Below are positions 38,937-45,189 of a stretch of 45,189 nt of DNA, piece after piece. Under the pieces are notes generated by a model. The model saw only the letters and a program-made list of their open reading frames with translations. It was not told the DNA's origin and ran no database searches. The stretch is from assembly GCA_029882685.1 (NCBI GenBank), contig JAOUKH010000003.1, positions 1 to 45,189 of the forward strand, in the 5' to 3' direction. A program made the translations under genes and the position numbers. The DNA comes from Cyclobacteriaceae bacterium (lineage in GTDB: Bacteria > Bacteroidota > Bacteroidia > Cytophagales > Cyclobacteriaceae). Positions within the stretch are counted from its first letter, which is position 1; the number at the start of each line of letters is the position of its first letter.

Positions 38937-39707
38937 CTACTTATGATGAGAGGATGTTTTAGCTTCCAATAATTTTTTCTGGTATTTTCCTTGAACAATA
39001 TCTACCACTACTAGAATAAAAATCACAAAATAGAAAGTAGTTTTACTCATTGGAGTGATTTCGTTTCCGAAGAAGCTAAGATGTGCTAGATGACCTCCTT
39101 CTGAGAGGAGCATTACTCCTACAAGAAACAGGATGAATAGACCTAGAACTTCATAGAGTCTGTTTTTTGCCAGAAAAACGGATACGCTTTCGGACAGCCA
39201 AATCATTAAAACTCCACTAATGATAATAGCTGTTGCCATAATCCAAAATATGTTAGTGAGAGCCATGGCACTTAATATAGAGTCGAATGAAAAAATAACG
39301 TTCATAAGTACAATCATGATAATTACACTCGTAGTTGATGAATTTTTTCGTTTATCTGTTTCATGCTCTTCCATGTAGGATAAATGCCATATTTCTTTCA
39401 TAGCAGTGTATAGAATGAATGCTCCACCTAACAGGACAATTAAACTATGAATATTAAATGAGCCATAAATCCACTCTGGGAAATCAATTTTTAGAATTGG
39501 GTTTTGAAAGTATTTTATAAGGTTTACTAAAATGTATAAAAGAATAATACGCAAGCCAATGGCAATACCTATGCCCCAAGTTCTCACTGATTTTTGTTTT
39601 TCTAATGGTGCACGTTTAGATTCCAATGAGATATAGAGTAAATTATCAAACCCAAGTACAGTTTGTAAAAGGATTAGCATGAGAAGTGTGAATATACTTT
39701 CAATCAT
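38937..39707 (-). CDS. TerC family integral membrane protein
   Basis: LQTVLGFDNLLYISLESKRAPLEKQKSVRTWGIGIAIGLRIILLY...VIFSFDSILSAMALTN; acidic TM motifs typical of TerC. Confidence 0.9.
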   Translation of the reverse strand: MIESIFTLLMLILLQTVLGFDNLLYISLESKRAPLEKQKSVRTWGIGIAIGLRIILLYILVNLIKYFQNPILKIDFPEWIYGSFNIHSLIVLLGGAFILYTAMKEIWHLSYMEEHETDKRKNSSTTSVIIMIVLMNVIFSFDSILSAMALTNIFWIMATAIIISGVLMIWLSESVSVFLAKNRLYEVLGLFILFLVGVMLLSEGGHLAHLSFFGNEITPMSKTTFYFVIFILVVVDIVQGKYQKKLLEAKTSSHHK

Positions 39708-39754
39708 AGTGTGAATAGTTTATTTATTGAATGTGGTAAAAATACGGTGAGTTT

Positions 39755-40882
39755 TTATTCACCTTCCACTTTCCACTTTGTAAGTTTTAATATTTTTTCA
39801 AATATTTCCGTGTTTTCATAAGTTCCTGCAAACTCTTCCGATCCTGGGCCATAAGCAAAAACAGGTACCAAAGTAGCAGAATGCCCTCCAGTTGAAAAGG
39901 TCATACCAATTTCATTATAATCATTGAATTCAGTCCCATCATCTGCTGTTTTTGATTTCGCAGATAAAGTCACCCCACCTGTCTCATGATCAGAAGTTAC
40001 CACTACTAGCGTATTGCCATCTTTTTCAGCATAGTCTAACGCTACACCTATAGCATCATCAAAATCAATTAACTCAGATATTACGTATGATTCATTGTTT
40101 TGATGTCCTCCCCAATCTATTTGTGACCCTTCAGACATCATGAAAAAATTGGAACTATCCTTACTAAGAAATTGAATTGCTAATTCTGTTGCATTAGCAA
40201 GGAAGTTACCACGACCTTTTTCCACTGGAGGCATAGCATCATTTGCCAATAAAAAGGCTGCTTTTTCACTAGTTTGAATTTCAGAAAGATCAGTAAGAGA
40301 AGTAGTATCTATACTAAAGTTTTTTTCTTTTAATTCACTTAATAAGTTTCTTCCATCACTACGTTTATTAAAAAATTGTGTTCCTCCACCTGCAAAAAAA
40401 TCTACGTCTGACTGTACTAATCCTAATGCGATTTTTTCCGCTTCACCTCTACTAAGTGTATGTGCATAAAAACTGGCCGGAGTAGCATGTGTTATGGAAG
40501 AAGTAGCAATAATACCGCTCTTTATATTCCTTGAAGAAACTATTTCAACTAAATTTTCAACATTGGTTGAATCATCTGCAACACCAATAGCACCGTTGTA
40601 CGTTTTTACACCACAAGCAAAGGCTGTTGCTCCAGCTGCAGAATCTGTAATCTTTTGCCTAGAAGACGATGTTTTCATTAAACCTATATGCTTAAATCGA
40701 GCATAGTTTGGGGAATTTTCTTTAAAGTAGTAAGCAGACGAAATCTGTGATAACCCTGTTCCATCACTAATTAAAAGTATGACGTTTTTAGGGGTGTTTT
40801 CCTCTTTTTTTGTTGTAGTGCCTTGCTCGCAGCCAAGAGACATAATTAATATGCTTCCTATAATGATGTTTTTCAATTTCAT
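39755..40882 (-). CDS. Alkaline phosphatase (PhoA superfamily) lipoprotein
   Basis: Lipobox MSLGCEQG; KNVILLISDGTGLSQISSAYYF; ITDSAAGATAFACGVKT (nucleophile Ser); MMSEGSQIDWGGHQN; VVTSDHETGG; STGGHSATLVPVFAYGPGSE. Confidence 0.96.
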   Translation of the reverse strand: MKLKNIIIGSILIMSLGCEQGTTTKKEENTPKNVILLISDGTGLSQISSAYYFKENSPNYARFKHIGLMKTSSSRQKITDSAAGATAFACGVKTYNGAIGVADDSTNVENLVEIVSSRNIKSGIIATSSITHATPASFYAHTLSRGEAEKIALGLVQSDVDFFAGGGTQFFNKRSDGRNLLSELKEKNFSIDTTSLTDLSEIQTSEKAAFLLANDAMPPVEKGRGNFLANATELAIQFLSKDSSNFFMMSEGSQIDWGGHQNNESYVISELIDFDDAIGVALDYAEKDGNTLVVVTSDHETGGVTLSAKSKTADDGTEFNDYNEIGMTFSTGGHSATLVPVFAYGPGSEEFAGTYENTEIFEKILKLTKWKVEGE

Positions 40883-41039
40883 ATTATATCTAGTTTTATA
40901 GTTCTACCTGCCAATGTTTTCAACTAAATTGTTACTCTGTATTATTGGCGTTAATACAGATAAGATAACACTTATGTGAAAATCGTAATATTTTCGAAGC
41001 AATATAGTATCAAACTATATTTAAGTCATAAGAATTTCA

Positions 41040-41996
41040 TTAATTATCTTTTTTCCTTTTTCTATATATAACTTTCCGTAGTACTTTGTTCTTGAAACTT
41101 AAAAATAAATCAATATTATAATTACTAATCAATATTCCTGAAATAATCAGTACTCCACTAATAAAATGGATCATCCCAATTTTTTCATTTAATATAATCC
41201 ATGCAAGCGTTCCACTAAATAGGGGAAGTGAATAATATATCATCCCTGATTTTGAAGGGCCAATCAATAAAATAGCTTTATTCCAGAAAATAAAGGCAAT
41301 AAGCGAAGCACAAATCCCGATATAAAAGATAGAAATAATAATTTCCGAATTAAATTCAACCGATGGAGTTTGTAGATACTCATAAATGTAGAATGGTAAA
41401 AGTAGAATTACTCCAATTATAAATGAGGCATATTGAAAAGAATAAATCCCAATTTCTTTAGGTTTTCTCTTTATCAATATACTGTAAGCAGCAAAAGAAA
41501 TTGCAGCTAGAAGCATCCAAAAGTCACCAATATTAAAGGTCAAGTCTTTCAAGGTTGATAATTCTCCCTTTGTAATTATTAGAATTACACCAAATACAAC
41601 TAATAAAATACCTATCAGCTTAAACAGAGTAAATCGTTCAAGAAAAATAATCCTGGAAATAACTATTATAAAAATGGGGAATGTAATAGATATTAGAGAG
41701 AGATTTAAGGCTGTCGTAGTCTGACCAGCAATATACATCAGTGTGTTGAAAACTGTCACTCCAAAAATGGATAAAACAATAAGATAAGAAATATTGTTTT
41801 TTATAATTTTCCAATCTTTAGCAGTTTGCCGAAATGCAAATGGCGTAAAAATAATAATGGCTACTATCCACCTTAAAAAGGCCAAAGTAACAGGGGGAAT
41901 AGCATCTGATAACCCTCGTGCAACAATAAAATTCCCCGACCATAGAGCAGTTGCACCCAGTGCAAGGCTATATCCAATTATCGATTTATTATTCAT
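41040..41996 (-). CDS. EamA/DMT superfamily transporter
   Basis: Ten hydrophobic segments; ALGATALWSGNFIVARGLSDAIPPVTLAFLRWIVA and second EamA repeat IGICASLIAFIFWNKAILLIGPSKSGMIYYSLPLFSGTLAWIILNEKIG. Confidence 0.93.
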   Translation of the reverse strand: MNNKSIIGYSLALGATALWSGNFIVARGLSDAIPPVTLAFLRWIVAIIIFTPFAFRQTAKDWKIIKNNISYLIVLSIFGVTVFNTLMYIAGQTTTALNLSLISITFPIFIIVISRIIFLERFTLFKLIGILLVVFGVILIITKGELSTLKDLTFNIGDFWMLLAAISFAAYSILIKRKPKEIGIYSFQYASFIIGVILLLPFYIYEYLQTPSVEFNSEIIISIFYIGICASLIAFIFWNKAILLIGPSKSGMIYYSLPLFSGTLAWIILNEKIGMIHFISGVLIISGILISNYNIDLFLSFKNKVLRKVIYRKRKKDN

Positions 41997-42125
41997 TTAA
42001 ATATTCATACCAATTTTGAAGTAATATATTTCATTTCACACCTTTTTTAGTTATCTGACTGTATTTCAGTTGAATTGGTTTTTTGGAAAGTCATTTATTG
42101 ATTAGATAACAGTTATAATTACCAA

Positions 42126-44684
42126 CTACTGGAATAATTCTTGCGTTCTGTGTAAATCATCAGTTGATTGTAATAATTTTAACATTAGCTGAGGGTTTAG
42201 ATCAGGATGAGTAGCAATGAATTTATTTAGGATGTCAAACGCTTCTTTTGAGGAATACATTCCAATAGTGTTATCTAACCATGATTTAGGAAAAAAGATA
42301 TCCCCTGTTTTTTGAATTTCTTCTAAAAGAGTTAAACTGATTTCAAGATTTTCAATCGCAGTTTCTTGTCGTAGAGGGTGGTGAATATAATAACAGGCAG
42401 ATAAAACCCAACTTTCCTTCTCTCGATTTTCTTTTGAGGAAAAAGACTCAAAAAATCGTATTCTATCCTCACTATCTTTAGATAGTGAAGGCAATAGAAA
42501 ATCGAACCGTTCTATTTTGCTTGAATCACTTAAGGCTGCCCTTGCGTTTACAAGTATTTTGTCAGCATCATTATGTTCATATACAGCCAATAACATAGCC
42601 ATACTAGTATAATTATCTTTGTTGAGAGATAAGTTGGGAATGATTAAATCTTTGTTCCAAATACGGTATAGTCGATCGAGACCTATACCAGTATGGGCAA
42701 TTGACCTATATGACTGGAATAGTATTTTTTTAATATTAGACTTCTCATTTTGCTGAAGCCTAGAGAACAACATTTTTTCAAGTGGTAGTTGATATTGAAT
42801 TCGTTGTTCATCTGTAAAATATGTCCAGTAAATATTGTTTATTTGTCTTGAGATCAATCGTAAAACTAGTTCATTAGACTCTAGTCGTAATCCTTCCTGA
42901 AAAAAACCAAATGCCTGGCTGACAGAAAGTGTACCATTTAAGAAGTTTTCATAACAGTTGATATAACTAGATGCTCTTGCTACTACGTTCTTAATATTAG
43001 GAATGTATTCTAATTTATTAATATCGATTGGAAAAACACCATACCCCAGACCATTACTATTGTATATAATAAAGTCAGGTTTTGATAATCCTACTGCAGT
43101 GGGAATAGAAATATTTTTTTTACTTAAGTTGATTGTGAATACTTGTGAAGAGTCGGGGTAAACCAATGTAATATCAAATAACTGAGACCACATTTTGTCA
43201 GATCCATCCTCAGCTATTTGCTCTATTTCAAAGGATTTTATTAGATTATTGCTATCATAGGAAACCTTACTATTTATGATAGGTCTTCCTGAAGAATTTA
43301 CCCAAACATTACTCCATTGTTTTAAATCCAATGTTGTTTTTTTGTCCAAAATTCTAATCAAGTCATTCCAATCCGCATTATTATTGGCATATTCTTTTAT
43401 ATATTCCATAATGCCTTGCTGAAATTTATCTACGCCTAGTATTACTTCCAATTGACGCATCATAATTGGGGCTTTATGATAAATAATTCCCCCATAAAGT
43501 GATCCTGCATTGTTTAGATTGTCAAGTTTTTGGCGAATAGGGTTAGCACCTTTACTTCGATCAATACTATATGCACTGGGGTAGTGAGCAGTCATAAATT
43601 GTAGATCATGATCAAAATTAGGGAAAGCTGGATTTACAATTTTATCTGCCATAAAATTCGCAAATACTTCTTTTAACCATACATCATCAAACCATTTCAT
43701 GGTGACTAAATTTCCAAACCACATATGTGATGTTTCATGTGCAATAAGTTTCGCTCTCGATAACTCCTTGCTTTGAGTGGCACTACTATCCAAAAAAAGT
43801 GAAGATTGCCTATACTGAATTGCTCCAGTATGTTCCATGCCACCATAAGGGTGACTATAAATAGTTGCAAAATCTAGTTTTTGGAAGGGAAAATTGTAAT
43901 TGGTGTAATCTTCTAGAAAATCTACAGATTGTTGGTGTAAATCGAATATCTCATTTACGCTTTTATTTATTTTGTCTTCATCGGTTTCCCGATATAGCAT
44001 TTGCATATTAAAAGTTGAGTCAGTGCTATTTGCGACTTTAAATTTACCAGCTACAAAAGAGAATAAATAGGTACTCATTTTGTCTGTTTCTTTGAATTGG
44101 CGTTCTATAAAACCTTCTTTTTCTTTTTCAAAATCTAGCGATGAACCACATAACACTTTCCAATCTTTTGGAGAAGTAATATTCAAAACATAAGACGCTT
44201 TAATATCGGGTTGATCAAAACAAGGAAAAAGGGTTCTTGCACGATCAGGAACAAGTAAAGTATACAAGTAATTGTCATTCCTGTTCAGTGACATTTCTCC
44301 AGCTATGAATTCGATTTCAATAGCGTTTTCACCTAACACCAAATTTTCACTAGGTATGATAATGTGTTCCTTTTCGTGTTTAGTGGATATTTCTTTTCCA
44401 TTAGCAAAAATCGCAATCGGGAACTTTTTATTAGGCTTAAAATCCAAAAATAAAGGTTGGCTCAAATCATTGATGGAGACCTCTAAACTTAGTTTTGAAG
44501 AAATGGAATCTTCCTTTATTAGAGGGATATTAAAAGTAAGGTTGTACAAAACATCAGACACTTGCTGTTTACGATAAGTAGCTAGTTCTGCCGAAATGCC
44601 TTCGGTCAGTTGTAAGTTATCGTTTGATTTTTTCTCACACGAAATGAGTAGGATAAGGGTTAAGTAAAGAAAGATTTTTTTCAT
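42126..44684 (-). CDS. M1 family aminopeptidase
   Basis: PYGGMEHTGAI and HETSHMWFGNLVTMKWFDDVWLKEVFANFMAD (HExxH-x18-E); lipobox ILLISCEKK. Confidence 0.95.
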   Translation of the reverse strand: MKKIFLYLTLILLISCEKKSNDNLQLTEGISAELATYRKQQVSDVLYNLTFNIPLIKEDSISSKLSLEVSINDLSQPLFLDFKPNKKFPIAIFANGKEISTKHEKEHIIIPSENLVLGENAIEIEFIAGEMSLNRNDNYLYTLLVPDRARTLFPCFDQPDIKASYVLNITSPKDWKVLCGSSLDFEKEKEGFIERQFKETDKMSTYLFSFVAGKFKVANSTDSTFNMQMLYRETDEDKINKSVNEIFDLHQQSVDFLEDYTNYNFPFQKLDFATIYSHPYGGMEHTGAIQYRQSSLFLDSSATQSKELSRAKLIAHETSHMWFGNLVTMKWFDDVWLKEVFANFMADKIVNPAFPNFDHDLQFMTAHYPSAYSIDRSKGANPIRQKLDNLNNAGSLYGGIIYHKAPIMMRQLEVILGVDKFQQGIMEYIKEYANNNADWNDLIRILDKKTTLDLKQWSNVWVNSSGRPIINSKVSYDSNNLIKSFEIEQIAEDGSDKMWSQLFDITLVYPDSSQVFTINLSKKNISIPTAVGLSKPDFIIYNSNGLGYGVFPIDINKLEYIPNIKNVVARASSYINCYENFLNGTLSVSQAFGFFQEGLRLESNELVLRLISRQINNIYWTYFTDEQRIQYQLPLEKMLFSRLQQNEKSNIKKILFQSYRSIAHTGIGLDRLYRIWNKDLIIPNLSLNKDNYTSMAMLLAVYEHNDADKILVNARAALSDSSKIERFDFLLPSLSKDSEDRIRFFESFSSKENREKESWVLSACYYIHHPLRQETAIENLEISLTLLEEIQKTGDIFFPKSWLDNTIGMYSSKEAFDILNKFIATHPDLNPQLMLKLLQSTDDLHRTQELFQ

Positions 44685-44751
44685 AGATATGAAATTTTAA
44701 TGCTTTGAAAATTATGGTCTAACAATTGTGTGATTTAATAAATAAAGCCAA

Positions 44752-45189
44752 TTATTTCCTAAACCGATCTACCACAATCAAATCTTTTGTACCATGTGCC
44801 CAGTTATAAAATCCACTACCTGATTTCACACCTTTGTGTCCTGCTTCTACCATATTTACTAACAGGGGACATGGGGCATATTTTGGATTTCCAAAGCCAT
44901 TGTGTAGCACATGTAGAATCGACAAACAAACATCTAAACCAATAAAATCAGCTAGTTGTAATGGACCCATTGGGTGTGCCATTCCTAGCTTCATTACGGT
45001 ATCTATTTCTTCTACTCCAGCTACGTTTTCATAAAGAGAGTATATTGCTTCGTTAATCATGGGCATCAATATTCTATTTGCAACAAACCCAGGATAGTCA
45101 TTCACCTCAACAGGCACTTTTCCTAGGTTCTTAGAAAGTACCATAATCTGTTGTGTCACATTATCAGTAGTATTGTACCCTCTTATTAC
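44752..45189 (-). CDS. 3-hydroxyacyl/3-hydroxybutyryl-CoA dehydrogenase, C-terminal part (truncated by the window edge)
   Basis: Frame stays open to 45189 ([24 protein letters not shown]); [67 protein letters not shown]...[11 protein letters not shown]. Confidence 0.95.
   Translation of the reverse strand, partial: VIRGYNTTDNVTQQIMVLSKNLGKVPVEVNDYPGFVANRILMPMINEAIYSLYENVAGVEEIDTVMKLGMAHPMGPLQLADFIGLDVCLSILHVLHNGFGNPKYAPCPLLVNMVEAGHKGVKSGSGFYNWAHGTKDLIVVDRFRK

Noticed and set aside
1-45189. tRNA, rRNA, CRISPR, prophage or transposase genes
   Set aside because: No supporting ORF or structural signature was seen; a tRNAscan/Infernal run would be needed to rule out small RNAs.

Overview
This 45.2-kb window is from a Bacteroidota chromosome; the SusC/SusD pair, HYC_CC_PP and DUF3347 families and low GC suggest Cytophagales or a relative. 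Every convincing gene lies on the minus strand. No rRNA, tRNA, CRISPR array or intact mobile element was seen. From low to high coordinate: a quinone oxidoreductase; an M28-type peptidase; an ECF sigma factor with a putative anti-sigma partner; a DUF2147 protein; a membrane pyrophosphatase; a thioesterase; Pcm; a TPR histidine kinase; a copper/heavy-metal efflux block (BNR-like lipoprotein, TlpA-like thioredoxin, DUF3347, DUF2911, CusB/CusC/CusA-like, HYC_CC_PP); an unusual locus of SusC/SusD, three ~1100-aa VCBS/FG-GAP + ASPIC/UnbV paralogues, an SRPBCC/GyrI-like protein and a vanadium-haloperoxidase-like PAP2 lipoprotein; then TerC, alkaline phosphatase, an EamA transporter, an M1 aminopeptidase and a truncated 3-hydroxyacyl-CoA dehydrogenase. 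The strongest candidate for an undescribed system is the SusCD-VCBS-haloperoxidase-like locus (about 21.5-38.8 kb). A perfect 44-bp nested palindrome with a LacI-family-like operator core (TGCAAACGTTTGCA) lies just upstream of its susC. Also notable: the membrane pyrophosphatase appears to have its ion-gate glutamate relocated (LGAESIALF) and has an extra charged C-terminal tail.
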